Shown piece by piece: positions 11,138 to 19,600 of a DNA stretch of 64,000 nucleotides. How positions within the stretch are numbered: the first letter of the stretch is position 1; every line of letters begins with the position of its first letter. The translations under genes and the position numbers were made by a program. A model generated the notes under the pieces. That model was not told the origin of the DNA. It saw only the letters and a program-made list of their open reading frames with translations, and did not search any database. The stretch comes from Acidiferrimicrobium sp. IK. GTDB taxonomy: Bacteria > Actinomycetota > Acidimicrobiia > Acidimicrobiales > Palsa-688. The stretch is from the NCBI RefSeq assembly GCF_025499425.1, contig NZ_JAIMCB010000006.1, positions 186,001 to 250,000 on the forward strand, in the 5' to 3' direction.

Positions 11138-11989
11138 GTGCACTACCAACAGATCGATCTCTCCGTCGACGGGCCCGTCGCCACCTTGACCCTCGACCGC
11201 CCGGACCGGCTCAACGCGTTCACTGCTGTGATGGCGGAGGAACTGGTCGACGCGTACGACCGCGTCGACGCCGACGACGACATCCGGGTGGTCGTGTTGA
11301 CCGGGAGGGGTCGGGGGTTCTGTGCCGGCGCCGACCTGGGAGCGGGGGCGGCGACCTTCGCCGGCGGCTCCCAAACCGGCGGGGAACGGGTCCATCGCGA
11401 CACCGGCGGCGTGGTCACCACCCGGATGTTCCGCTGCGCCAAGCCGATCATCGCCGCGGTAAACGGACCCGCGGTCGGCGTCGGCGCCACCATGACCCTC
11501 CCCGCGGACGTGCGGCTGCTGTCCACCACGGCGCGCATGGGGTTCGTCTTCGGGGCCCGAGGGATCGTCCCCGACGGCGCGTCGGCATGGTTCCTGCCTC
11601 GGGTGGTGGGTATCTCCCGTGCCCTCGAGTGGTGCCTGACCGCCAGGGTCTTCCCGCCGTCGGAGGCGCTGGAGGCCGGCCTGGCCCGCAGCGTCCACGA
11701 ACCCGACGATCTGCTGCCCGCGGCGTACACGCTGGCCGCTGAGATGGCCGGCGCCGTCGCCCCGGTGTCTGCTGCCATCACCCGCCTGATGTTGTGGCGG
11801 ATGCTCGGCGCGAAGCATCCGATGGACGCCCACCGTGTCGACTCGGTGGCCATCGCCCAGACCGGGTCGATGGCGGACGCGGGAGAGGGAGTGACCGCGT
11901 TCCTCGAGAAGCGACCGCCGCAATGGAAGCTGCGTCCCAGCGTGGACATGCCCGACTGGTGGCCGGGCTGGGAGGAGCCGGCGTACTAG
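11138..11989 (+). CDS. enoyl-CoA hydratase/isomerase (crotonase) family protein
   Basis: The 283-aa protein starts at GTG 11138. It has the crotonase fold: LTLDRPDRLNAFTAVM near the N-terminus, oxyanion-hole segment GRGRGFCAGADLGAG, and VNGPAVGVGATMTLPADVRL. The usual position of the second catalytic acidic residue falls in FGARGIVPDGAS, where an Asp is present. Members hydrate or isomerise acyl-CoA thioesters. The exact substrate is unclear, and no beta-oxidation partner is adjacent. The 3' end faces the acyltransferase-esterase gene across a hairpin. Confidence 0.9.
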   Translation: MHYQQIDLSVDGPVATLTLDRPDRLNAFTAVMAEELVDAYDRVDADDDIRVVVLTGRGRGFCAGADLGAGAATFAGGSQTGGERVHRDTGGVVTTRMFRCAKPIIAAVNGPAVGVGATMTLPADVRLLSTTARMGFVFGARGIVPDGASAWFLPRVVGISRALEWCLTARVFPPSEALEAGLARSVHEPDDLLPAAYTLAAEMAGAVAPVSAAITRLMLWRMLGAKHPMDAHRVDSVAIAQTGSMADAGEGVTAFLEKRPPQWKLRPSVDMPDWWPGWEEPAY

Positions 11990-11995
11990 TCGCCG

Positions 11996-12022
11996 CTCGG
12001 CGCCTGGCGGTCACGCGCCGAG
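11996..12022. terminator. bidirectional hairpin between convergent genes
   Basis: Arms CTCGGCGC and GCGCCGAG (8 bp, perfect) lie between the crotonase stop (11989) and the stop of the minus-strand gene, which falls inside the hairpin (12011). This is the classic place for a shared terminator. Confidence 0.5.
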
Positions 12023-14122
12023 GGCCACGAACCACCGCCACATCAGCGAGGTCTCTCCCGGTGTCGCCCCGACGGTCTCCGGCCAGGAGTGGCTTCCGCC
12101 GGCGTAAAGAGCCAAGGCCACCCTCCGCCCAGCCGCGCACGACCACGTGGTGGTTTGGAGGGTGCCGCTGCTTGTGAGCGAACCGGTCTGGTCGCACTGG
12201 GCGGCGGCCCGAGCCGAGGCCACCTCCGCGGTTATCGTGGGCTCGACGAAACCGTCAACGGTATGCGGCGTCCCGGCCGGTCCGATGGTCAGCTCCGGGT
12301 CGCCCGACGACGCGCTGACCTGGAGGGACACCGCAGGACGCGACGGGCACGCCGACGTCGCGGTTGCGCCGTAGACCGCCACGCCGTTCCAGCGGGCCGG
12401 ATCGTCGCAGGCCAGTTCGAGGGCCAGCTTGCCGCCGTTGGAGTAGCCGGCCAGGAACACGCGGGACCGGTCGGCGACGGGGACGGTGGCGAGGACCCTG
12501 GCGGTGACCGCTTCGACGAACCCGACGTCGTCGACGTGGGACGCGGCGGCCGACCCGCAGCAATGCCCGGCGTTCCAAGTGGCGCCGGTGCCGGTGCCGG
12601 TGTCGGCCGGGAACACGACCACCGCGGCGGTCGTAACTGCCGGCCAGTCCATGCGCTGGGCGTCGCCTGCGGCGCTGATGGCGCTGCCGCTTAGGTCGAC
12701 GATCAAAGGGAGCGGTCCGCTGGCCGCTCGGGGGAAGAACACCAGGTAGCTGCGGGGCGCTCCGTCGTAGGTCATCGCCACCGTCTCCGACACCCACGAG
12801 ACCTCCGCCCCGGTGCGGCTGCTGTTGGCCAGGCCGACCCGCCCGGCCACCGGCCGGCTCGCCGCAGCCTTCTCCGCCGACAGGGTGGTTGCTCCGGAGC
12901 GGCGCTGGGACACGGTCCAAAGCGCCGCGGCCGCGACGACCGACACGACGGCCACCGCCGCGCCGGCCCGGACCGCCGTGGCCCGGGTAAGAGAGGCCAC
13001 GGTGCGCGGCAGCGCCGGCAGCGAGGCCCCACGCTGCGCCCGCCGGCGACGCCCCGTCAACATCACGCTGGCCGGTGTCCGGCGCAGCAGCGCGGTCGCG
13101 GCCGCGGCCGCGGCCAGGAGGGCGGGGGCGACGACGAGGACCACCGCCGCCACCGCGGCGACGGGCGCCAACCCCGCCAGGGCGGCGGCGACGCCCAGGT
13201 GGATGGCCAACTCCAGAAGCATCGGGTGGAGGAGGTAGATCCCGAAAGAAAGATCCGAGCCGGTGCCGATCACTCGCATCGCGGCGGGCCGCGCCCTGGC
13301 CGTCCAACGCTCGCAGGCGCCCAGCTCGAGCGCCGCGAGGGCCAGGCTCTCGAAGACCACCGCGGGCTGGAACACGTCCGACGCCTGTACCGGGTTGGTC
13401 CCCAACACCCTCACGTCCACGCCGTACCAGGCCAGCGACGCGCCGACCACCGCCCCGGCGAGAACGGCGAGGGCCCGGACGTGACGGCTGCACCACTGCG
13501 TGACCTCGTGGATGTGGAGGCCGGCGGCGATCCCGGCGATGACGTAGAGCTGGTACGACGCCAGCCAGGAGCCGGGGTGGGCCGACAGCCAAGACAGCGG
13601 CGGAGGCACGTCGAGATGCCAGCGGGTCACCGCGGTGAACGCCACCTGGAGCGCCAGGCTGGCGGCGCCCAGCCGGAGGAGGCGGCCCTCGCGGGCCCGT
13701 ACCCAGCGCAGCAGCCACGGGAACACCAAGTACAGCTGGAAGGTCAGCAGCACGAAGTACAGGTGGTAGCGGGCGTGCCCGGTCAGCAGGTCGAAGCCGA
13801 GCCGGGACAGGGCGTACCCCGGTGAGCGCAGATCGCCGTCGGTCAGGAGGTAGATCACCGACCACGCCACGTAAGGCGCCGCGATCAGCGGGAACCGGCG
13901 CCGCCAGAACCGGCCGGCGTCTACGGGGCCGGAGCCGGCGGTGTAGGTGAGCACCAACGCGCTCAGGAGGAGGAACACCTCCCGGCTGGAGTGGAACACG
14001 CTGAGCAGCGCACCGGCCGGGCCTCCGTCCTCGGGAACCAGGATCGACAGGGAGTGGACGACGATGACGCTGAGCACCGTGAGAACTCGCACGGCGTCGA
14101 GCGCCGGGAGCCTGGCGCGCAC
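12011..14122 (-). CDS. acyltransferase-3 membrane protein fused to a PHB-depolymerase/LpqC-like esterase
   Basis: The 703-aa protein has two parts. Residues ~1-350 are an acyltransferase-3 (OafA/NodX) domain with about ten membrane segments, starting LPALDAVRVLTVLSVIVVHS with the family His at HS. Residues ~380-400 form one more membrane helix. Residues ~430-703 are an alpha/beta hydrolase of the polyhydroxybutyrate depolymerase/feruloyl esterase type: WNAGHCCG, nucleophile elbow GYSNGGK, and catalytic His in GGSHSWP. The esterase would face outside if the acyltransferase is oriented as usual. An acyl-transfer and deacylation pair acting on a surface glycan is possible but inferred. The start is near the first membrane helix. 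Confidence 0.85.
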   Translation of the reverse strand: MRARLPALDAVRVLTVLSVIVVHSLSILVPEDGGPAGALLSVFHSSREVFLLLSALVLTYTAGSGPVDAGRFWRRRFPLIAAPYVAWSVIYLLTDGDLRSPGYALSRLGFDLLTGHARYHLYFVLLTFQLYLVFPWLLRWVRAREGRLLRLGAASLALQVAFTAVTRWHLDVPPPLSWLSAHPGSWLASYQLYVIAGIAAGLHIHEVTQWCSRHVRALAVLAGAVVGASLAWYGVDVRVLGTNPVQASDVFQPAVVFESLALAALELGACERWTARARPAAMRVIGTGSDLSFGIYLLHPMLLELAIHLGVAAALAGLAPVAAVAAVVLVVAPALLAAAAAATALLRRTPASVMLTGRRRRAQRGASLPALPRTVASLTRATAVRAGAAVAVVSVVAAAALWTVSQRRSGATTLSAEKAAASRPVAGRVGLANSSRTGAEVSWVSETVAMTYDGAPRSYLVFFPRAASGPLPLIVDLSGSAISAAGDAQRMDWPAVTTAAVVVFPADTGTGTGATWNAGHCCGSAAASHVDDVGFVEAVTARVLATVPVADRSRVFLAGYSNGGKLALELACDDPARWNGVAVYGATATSACPSRPAVSLQVSASSGDPELTIGPAGTPHTVDGFVEPTITAEVASARAAAQCDQTGSLTSSGTLQTTTWSCAAGRRVALALYAGGSHSWPETVGATPGETSLMWRWFVALGA

Positions 14123-14205
14123 TCCTCGTGTTTACCCCGTCGCTTTGTGCACCGTATGAGAAGTTCGTAAAAAATGTGTGAGGGTGCCGGATCCGCCGCT
14201 GCGGA

Positions 14206-15138
14206 TCAGGCCTCGGCGGGCGCGACCATGGCGATGCTGGTCGCCACCGCGGCCAGCTTGCCGTCGGGGCGCACGAAGTCGGTGCGCACCGTCGAGAACC
14301 GCCGTCCCTGCCGGACGACCGTGCTGCGGCACTCGACGGTCTCAACGGCGATCGGCACCGGACGGATGTACTCGATCGATGCGCTCAGCGTCGACGCCCC
14401 GTCGGGGTGCACCCGCCGCTGCGCCCGCTCGGCGATGGCGAGCAGGACGCCGCCGTGGACCTGCCGGCGCGGGTTGGACATCGTCTCGTCGAGGGGGACG
14501 TTCGCGGTCAGCGGGTCTCGGCTGTCCCACACCGAGAGACCGTCCAGGGCGACAGGATCGAAGCGGACGGCCGGCGAGGAAGGTGCCTCGAACAGGCCGC
14601 CTCCCGGGTCCGAGGCCCCGCCGGCGGAGGCCTTGGCGCCGACGACCGCCATCGTCGCCATGGCGTGGGCCACCACCACCCCCGTGTCGTCGGTGAGCAC
14701 GGCCCGGCCGACCCCGCTCGAGGCCACCCGGTGAGAGAGGACCCCGTCCACTCGCAGCGCCGCCGCGCCCGGGCCGAGCGGGGCCGAGCGGTCGACGCGC
14801 ATCTCGACGGTGGACCCACCAGTCGGCGTCGAGAACGCGGAGAACACGCTGACGCCGATGGCGCAGTCGGCCAGGCAGGACAAGACGGCCATGATCGGCT
14901 GCCCGTGGCGGTCAAGGCGCCCGGGCAGCAGGTCGCAGCCAAGCGTCACCGCTCCCGGCTCGACCCGCTCGACGACTGCGCCGAGACCTCGCTCCACCGG
15001 CCACTCGGTGATCAGCGAACCCAGGATCGCCGGTCCTGAACCGCTGCGTCCCCCATCCGCGCGACCTCGAACGCCGGCTGGACCCTGGTCCTCAGGGGAG
15101 GGCGGCAGATGGGCGCGCGACGCCGGCTGAGAGCTCAC
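14206..15138 (-). CDS. double-hotdog acyl-CoA thioesterase-like protein
   Basis: Two hotdog repeats are visible. The first spans residues ~45-170 (GQPIMAVLSCLADCAIG, STVEMRVDRSAP, VGRAVLTDDTGVVVAHAMAT) and the second spans the last ~110 residues (RQVHGGVLLAIAERA, LSASIEYIRPVPI, DFVRPDGKLAAVATSIAMV). This is the tandem PaaI/4HBT-like layout; such proteins usually hydrolyse acyl-CoA thioesters. The start is uncertain: the frame is open to 15189, overlapping the MFS gene. GTG 15138 and GTG 14997 are the in-frame candidates, and I list the longer one. Confidence 0.75.
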   Translation of the reverse strand: MSSQPASRAHLPPSPEDQGPAGVRGRADGGRSGSGPAILGSLITEWPVERGLGAVVERVEPGAVTLGCDLLPGRLDRHGQPIMAVLSCLADCAIGVSVFSAFSTPTGGSTVEMRVDRSAPLGPGAAALRVDGVLSHRVASSGVGRAVLTDDTGVVVAHAMATMAVVGAKASAGGASDPGGGLFEAPSSPAVRFDPVALDGLSVWDSRDPLTANVPLDETMSNPRRQVHGGVLLAIAERAQRRVHPDGASTLSASIEYIRPVPIAVETVECRSTVVRQGRRFSTVRTDFVRPDGKLAAVATSIAMVAPAEA

Positions 15139-16372
15139 CGGCGAGCACGGTATCGGGCGCGTCGACGTCGGCGACAACCGGCGGGGCACCCCTCCCGTTC
15201 CTGCTGACCGCCACGCCGGCGAGCCCGGCCAGCACCGCCAGCCCCCCGACCAGGGCGCCGGTGAGGCTCACCCCCATGGCCGCGACCAGCAGCCCGGCGA
15301 CGGGGATGGCGACCACGTCGCCGAGCGAGCTCATGGTCGAAGATAGAGACATCACCCGGCCGTGAGCGCGGGCCGGGGTGGCTCGCTGCAGCAGCGTCTG
15401 CATCGGGGGCAGGAAGAACGCCACGTCGACGCCCCACAGGAACACCCCGACCATGGCGACGGCGATGGAACGGGTCCCGACGTAGAGAGCGGCTGCCACC
15501 CCCGACACCGCCACCGAGATCGCCAGCATCCGCACCGACGCCACCCGGTCGCCGACGCGGGGAAGAAGGGCGGTGGTGGCGAGCAGCCCGACCCCGAACA
15601 CCGTCTGGAACAATCCGAGGACCGCCGGTGAGCGGTGCAGCACGTCGCGGACGTAGAGCGGCTCGATGACGAAGAATGCTCCCCAAGACAGGAACACGGC
15701 GCCGGCCAACGCCAGCGTCCGGCGCACCTCGCCGATACTGCGGGCCAAGCGCAGCCCTTCGACGAGTTCCCCGATGACCGACGTGGCGGCCGTCGCCGCT
15801 TCGCGGCCCGCCACTTCCCGGAGGCGTACCCCGATGAGCGCCAGCGCGCCGACCGCGAAGGTCGCGGCGTCGAACACGAACGCAGCACCGATACCCCACA
15901 GGCCGATGGCCAGCGACCCCACTAGCGGTCCGATCACCAGCGCTGACTGCTCGGCCCCGCCGAGCAGGCTGTTCGCGGCCAGCAGATCCTCGTCGCCGAC
16001 CAGCCGGGCCGGCAACGCCAGCGCCGCCGGTTTGCCGGCTGCGGCCACCACGCCGATCAGCAACGCGAGCAGCAGGAGTTGGGGAAAGGACGCGGCGAAG
16101 GCCAGACCCAGCGCGGCCACCACCCCGACGAGGTCGGACACGACCAGCACCCGCTTCGGCCCGAAACGATCGACCGGGACGCCAGCGAGGGGGCTCAGCA
16201 CCGCGCCCGGAAGGGACCACGCCAGCCCGATGAGCGCGATGCCGTTGGCCCCGGCGTGGAAGTGGACCGCGGCGAAGCCCCACAGTGCGATCAGCGCCGC
16301 CCAAGAGCCGATGGCGTTGAGGGCGCTCCCGAAAACCAGGCGCGCGAAGACCGCCCGGCGAAGCAAGTGCAT
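15092..16372 (-). CDS. MFS transporter, probable drug/metabolite exporter
   Basis: The 426-aa protein has about 12 hydrophobic helices with the MFS signature between helices 2 and 3 (PLAGVPVDRFGPKRVLVVSD), and a related loop in the second half. It resembles the MFS_3 exporters of the EntS/tetracycline-like type. Start ATG 16372 (LLRRAVFARLVFGSALNAIG) is chosen because the frame upstream runs through the tRNA gene. The 3' end overlaps the thioesterase gene slightly. The substrate cannot be predicted. Confidence 0.9.
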   Translation of the reverse strand: MHLLRRAVFARLVFGSALNAIGSWAALIALWGFAAVHFHAGANGIALIGLAWSLPGAVLSPLAGVPVDRFGPKRVLVVSDLVGVVAALGLAFAASFPQLLLLALLIGVVAAAGKPAALALPARLVGDEDLLAANSLLGGAEQSALVIGPLVGSLAIGLWGIGAAFVFDAATFAVGALALIGVRLREVAGREAATAATSVIGELVEGLRLARSIGEVRRTLALAGAVFLSWGAFFVIEPLYVRDVLHRSPAVLGLFQTVFGVGLLATTALLPRVGDRVASVRMLAISVAVSGVAAALYVGTRSIAVAMVGVFLWGVDVAFFLPPMQTLLQRATPARAHGRVMSLSSTMSSLGDVVAIPVAGLLVAAMGVSLTGALVGGLAVLAGLAGVAVSRNGRGAPPVVADVDAPDTVLAGELSAGVARPSAALP

Positions 16373-16445
16373 GCGGCAATCGTACCGTTGGCTCCTTACT
16401 GACCGCAGGCGAATAACGCCCGCCGCCGGCCCGGCGCGGGCCGGC

Positions 16446-16476
16446 TTGCCGGAGCGGTGAGAGTGTCTGGTATGGT
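16446..16476 (+). promoter_or_regulatory. putative promoter of the tRNA-fMet gene
   Basis: TTGCCG at 16446-16451 and TATGGT at 16471-16476 are separated by 19 bp and lie 12 bp upstream of the tRNA. The spacing is slightly long for a housekeeping sigma factor. Confidence 0.4.
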
Positions 16477-16487
16477 GAACGGACCGC

Positions 16488-16564
<77 letters not shown>

Positions 16565-16800
16565 TTGGTTGCCGATTTTGGGCGCCTCCTGCATACGCAC
16601 AAGCCGCTGACCAGCAGTTTTGGGTCGGCGGCTTGTCGTTTATGGGGCGAGTATGTGGGGTCCTACTCAACTTCTGCATAGGGCAAAAAGGCGGCGCGCC
16701 AGGGCAGGCGCGGGCCGGCACGCTGCGGGTTCGCGCCTCGACGTGGGTGCCGAGCGAGCGCTGCACAGGGCGTGCCCTGCGCAGCGCCATGCGGCTGCTC
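16565..16800 (+). repeat. tRNA-downstream repeat, copy A (no gene)
   Basis: This stretch aligns by eye with 44454-44700, with scattered substitutions. Shared blocks include CACAAGCCGCTGACCAGCA, GTGGGGTCCTACTCAACT and GCATAGGGCAAAAAGGCGGC. I see no coding region in it or in the following bases up to 17066. Confidence 0.7.
16600..16635 (+). terminator. terminator-like hairpin after tRNA-fMet
   Basis: The 13-bp stem CAAGCCGCTGACC / GGTCGGCGGCTTG has one G.T pair and a 10-nt loop that contains TTTT. The counterpart in the right repeat is at 44489-44524 with small changes. Confidence 0.6.
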
Positions 16801-17066
16801 TGATCAAAGGCAGTCAGAGTCGCCGGCGTTTCGAGGCCGCTGATCGTGGGGCTGAGCAGTGATCGAGGGCTTTTGCCGGCTCGATGTTCGTCGCTGGCGC
16901 CGCAAGCGACCAGAAGCTCAGCGCCGAGCCAGCACTCCGCCGTGGCCGGCCCTTGGCAGGAGGTCGAGGTACTACACGCCGCGCGGGTCGACGCCCGGCG
17001 GTTTGTAGTGTCCTTCGTTGAGGGCTGGTGTCGATGGTCGGCGAGTACATTGCGAGGAGACCCATT

Positions 17067-17948
17067 GTGACGATCAACATGCCAGCTGGCGCTTCGGCCA
17101 ACGAGGAGCAAGAGCGGTTCTGGAATGACGTGGCCGGCCCGTTGTGGGTGGCAGCCGAGGTGGATATCGAGTGCCACACCGGGCCCTTTGGCGATGTGGC
17201 CCTCGCTGTGGCTCTGCCAGCAAACGGTGAGGCTGTTCTCGACGTTGGCTGCGGATGCGGCTCGACTGCGGTCGCTCTGGCGGAGGCTGTTGGAGCTGGC
17301 GGCACGGTGCTTGGCGTGGACCTGAGTGCTGCGATGCTCGCCCGAGCCGAGGAGCGCCTTGCGGCGGGCGAAGCCCCACAGGTCCGGTTCCGCCGCGCTG
17401 ATGCGCAGAGTGCCGATCTCGGGTCTGGATCAGTTGATCTGGCGTTCAGCCGGTTCGGGGTGATGTTCTTCTCGGACCCGGTGGCGGGTTTCGCCAATCT
17501 GCGCCGGGCGCTACGATCCGACGGGCGGATGGTGTTCGCCTGTTGGCAGGCTCCCTCTGCCAACCCGTGGATGGCGGTCGTTAACCGGGCCGCCGCCCGG
17601 ATCTTCGGTGTGGATCCGCCACCGCACGACGCGCCGGGACCCTTCTCGCTGGCCGATCCCGAGCGGATCAGGGCTGTCCTTGACGCGGCAGCGTTTCGTA
17701 CTGTCGAGATCACTGCTCACCAGGAGCGGCTCCGCCTCGGCGTGGGGCAGGCCGTAGAAGACTGGGTCCACCAGCGCCTGATCATGGGGCCGGCCCGTCC
17801 TGGCTACCTCGGCGCGGATCCGGCCCGCCAAAGCGAGGTTCGCGCCACAATTGCTGAGGCGCTCGCCGGGTACCGGGTCGACGCCGACGATCCGATGAGC
17901 GGTCTCGCCATGGACGCCGCAGCATGGATTGTCGCCGCCCGGACCTGA
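17067..17948 (+). CDS. class I SAM-dependent methyltransferase
   Basis: The 293-aa protein starts at GTG 17067, chosen for the Shine-Dalgarno GAGGAG seven bases upstream. SAM-binding motif I is AVLDVGCGCGSTAVALAE, with the ribose-binding acidic residue in GVDLSAAML, motif II RRADAQSADL, and motif III-like LRRALRSDGRMVFACW. The UbiE/Coq5-like core is followed by a ~110-residue C-terminal region that probably sets the substrate, which is unknown. It is the first gene inside the island. Its 3' ~60% is repeated as a decayed copy at 41668-42120. Confidence 0.88.
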   Translation: MTINMPAGASANEEQERFWNDVAGPLWVAAEVDIECHTGPFGDVALAVALPANGEAVLDVGCGCGSTAVALAEAVGAGGTVLGVDLSAAMLARAEERLAAGEAPQVRFRRADAQSADLGSGSVDLAFSRFGVMFFSDPVAGFANLRRALRSDGRMVFACWQAPSANPWMAVVNRAAARIFGVDPPPHDAPGPFSLADPERIRAVLDAAAFRTVEITAHQERLRLGVGQAVEDWVHQRLIMGPARPGYLGADPARQSEVRATIAEALAGYRVDADDPMSGLAMDAAAWIVAART

Positions 17949-18039
17949 GCGAACTGTCGCGGACCGGATCGTGGTGGTGAGGGCCGGCCAGGGCACCAAC
18001 CACTACCGTGATGTCGTGTCTTGCATCGCCACCCGTCTG

Positions 18040-18309
18040 ATGGTGGCCACCTCCGCCGCCTACCTCTTCGCAAGCCCCTCGCACGATGGGGTAGTGACGT
18101 GGGTCTTCGTTGCCGTGTCTGTGGTAGCGGTGCTGGCGTGGTCCCGTCGGCATGGAGCCTGGCCGCGTCTGGGGGGCCAGTGCGGTCCTTTATGCGCGAA
18201 GCGCGACCAGACCGGGGTGTCTGCGGACCGGCCGCTTCCAGTGTTCGTGGATGTGCCGGCGGGCAGTACAGAGCTGTCTTTTGTCCCTACCGAGGAGCGA
18301 AACCGATGA
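18040..18309 (+). CDS. small single-pass membrane protein coupled to DsrE-like gene
   Basis: This 89-aa protein has one hydrophobic segment (GVVTWVFVAVSVVAVLAWS), then a GQCGPLCAKR motif with two cysteines and a conserved tail (VFVDVPAGSTELSF). Its stop overlaps the DsrE start by four bases (ATGA), which implies translational coupling. A second copy at 42247-42477 keeps the helix, GQCGPxCxKR and the tail, so the ORF is under selection. The frame is open further upstream to 17929; the ATG is my choice. It matches no family I recognise. Confidence 0.65.
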   Translation: MVATSAAYLFASPSHDGVVTWVFVAVSVVAVLAWSRRHGAWPRLGGQCGPLCAKRDQTGVSADRPLPVFVDVPAGSTELSFVPTEERNR

Positions 18310-18650
18310 CCACGACAACAAGTCCGGCCCGGGTGGCCTTCTTGATCTTGAGTGAGGATCCGGCCCGGGCGCTTCCTGGCTTGGTGATGGCGGCGCGGAT
18401 GAAAGTGAATCGTGGCGCCGACGTGCGCGTCCTGTTCTTCGGTCCGGGCGTGAAGCTGGCGGCCAGTGGGGCGGCCGACGAGCATCTCGACGCTCTTCGC
18501 GCCGCGGGCATCGGGGCGAAGGCATGCTCGGCCAACGTCGAGCAGTACGGCCTTGCCGCCGAGGTTGCGACGCGCCCGCTGGAGCTGCTCGCTGCCGGAG
18601 CAGAGGTCGAGGAGTACGCCCGCCAGGGCTACACGGTGCTCAGTTTTTGA
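18306..18650 (+). CDS. DsrE/TusD-like small protein, copy A
   Basis: The 114-aa protein has a DsrE-like fold pattern: strand VAFLILSEDP, helix LVMAARMKVNRGADV, strand RVLFFGPGVKL, then helix DEHLDALRAAGIGAKACSANVEQ with a single Cys at about residue 77. DsrE/TusD relatives carry persulfide sulfur on a Cys or act in sulfur-transfer complexes. A paralogue lies at 42474-42818 with the Cys kept. The neighbouring rhodanese and methyltransferase genes suggest sulfur handling. The exact donor and acceptor are unknown. Confidence 0.75.
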   Translation: MTTTTSPARVAFLILSEDPARALPGLVMAARMKVNRGADVRVLFFGPGVKLAASGAADEHLDALRAAGIGAKACSANVEQYGLAAEVATRPLELLAAGAEVEEYARQGYTVLSF

Positions 18651-18702
18651 TCCTCCGATCAGGGGCGTCGGTCCTCCCGGAGCGCAACGAGTCGAGACCC
18701 GG

Positions 18703-18990
18703 TCAGGCAACCCCTTCGACTGGCTGGCCACTACTGGTCCAGGCGACGAAGCCACCAGCGATCTCCCTCGCACCCCGAGATGCTGGGAGCTTGCTGCGCA
18801 CCGCGTGCTGGCAGAGATAGATGGCGTCGCGGCGTGGCGCCGTGGCGTGCCAGAGGAACGAGACCTTCACCGATCCCGGCGGGAACCCGAATTTCCGCCG
18901 CTCGGCGCGGGTGCGAAGGTCAAGGATCGGCTGGCCGGTCATCTCGCACTCCTGCCACGCTTGTTCGGGTGAGATAGCCCGCACGTTCAT
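18703..18990 (-). CDS. single-domain rhodanese
   Basis: The 95-aa protein is short for a rhodanese. ILDLRTRAERRKFGFPPGSV, the active-site loop CQHAVRS with the catalytic Cys and Arg (CxxxxRS), and the closing GGFVAWTSSGQPVEG are present; the region between strand 1 and the active site is compact. It would move sulfane sulfur as an enzyme persulfide. ATG 18990 overlaps the MarR stop by four bases (ATGA), which fixes both the start and the operon link. It is the last gene of a five-gene operon; a 3' fragment also occurs at ~42870-42952. Confidence 0.75.
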   Translation of the reverse strand: MNVRAISPEQAWQECEMTGQPILDLRTRAERRKFGFPPGSVKVSFLWHATAPRRDAIYLCQHAVRSKLPASRGAREIAGGFVAWTSSGQPVEGVA

Positions 18991-19598
18991 AACGCCCTCT
19001 GGGTTCTCCCGCTCCTTGGGGAACATGTCGGCTGCGTCGAGTCTGCGCTGCCTCTCAAGGCATGCTCCACTTCAGTGCTCTCCTGGCTTGTGAAGACTTC
19101 GGAGGTGGGGTGACCTTCGGTTTTCGTGTCGAGTTCGATGACGGCGCGTAGCGCATTGGTGAGCGATCGGTAGGTGTCGGCTCCGAGGGTGTTGGCGAGG
19201 TGAAGCTCGGCGTCGCTGGCTCTCTCGGCGACCCGCTCGGCGAGCTGCGTTCCCCGATCGGTGGGGTAGAGTGGCCGCCTTCTGGCGTCGGCGGGATCTC
19301 GCCGGGCAGAGCAGAGCCCTCCCGCGACGAGGGTCTCGACGATCCGCTGGGCGTTCATCGCGTCGGTGCCAAGCCGGCGGCCGAGGCCGCGCACGCCCTG
19401 GCCGGGCTCGGCCGTGACGAGTCGGAGCATGGCTGCCTGAGGGGCGGTGAGCCCGAGGTCGGATAGGCGCCCCTCCCATTGGCGGCGGCGGGCCCGGTGG
19501 GCGACGCCGAGAAGGAACCCGACGCCGGCGAGCCCGAACCCCTCCCCCTCCTGGCGTCTTGGATCGGAGCTCGCGGCGGTCAACGGCGCGGTCGTCAC
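18987..19598 (-). CDS. MarR-family transcriptional regulator
   Basis: The 203-aa protein has a winged helix at residues ~45-125 (LGLTAPQAAMLRLVTAEPG, MNAQRIVETLVAGGLCSARR, DARRRPLYPTDRG with the wing), and helical dimerisation segments on both sides. MarR proteins respond to phenolics, oxidants or reactive sulfur; one Cys lies in LVAGGLCSARR. It is translationally coupled to the rhodanese gene and starts two bases after the methyltransferase stop. Autoregulation of this operon is likely but not shown. Confidence 0.85.
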   Translation of the reverse strand: MTTAPLTAASSDPRRQEGEGFGLAGVGFLLGVAHRARRRQWEGRLSDLGLTAPQAAMLRLVTAEPGQGVRGLGRRLGTDAMNAQRIVETLVAGGLCSARRDPADARRRPLYPTDRGTQLAERVAERASDAELHLANTLGADTYRSLTNALRAVIELDTKTEGHPTSEVFTSQESTEVEHALRGSADSTQPTCSPRSGRTQRAL

Positions 19599-19600
19599 CG

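Larger units (their letters stand above)
17488..18797 (+). repeat. segmental duplication, copy A
   Basis: Sequence from the middle of the methyltransferase through the small membrane protein, the DsrE-like gene and the 3' end of the rhodanese gene matches 41668-42955 in the same order. Divergence is scattered; copy A has the open genes. Confidence 0.8.
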
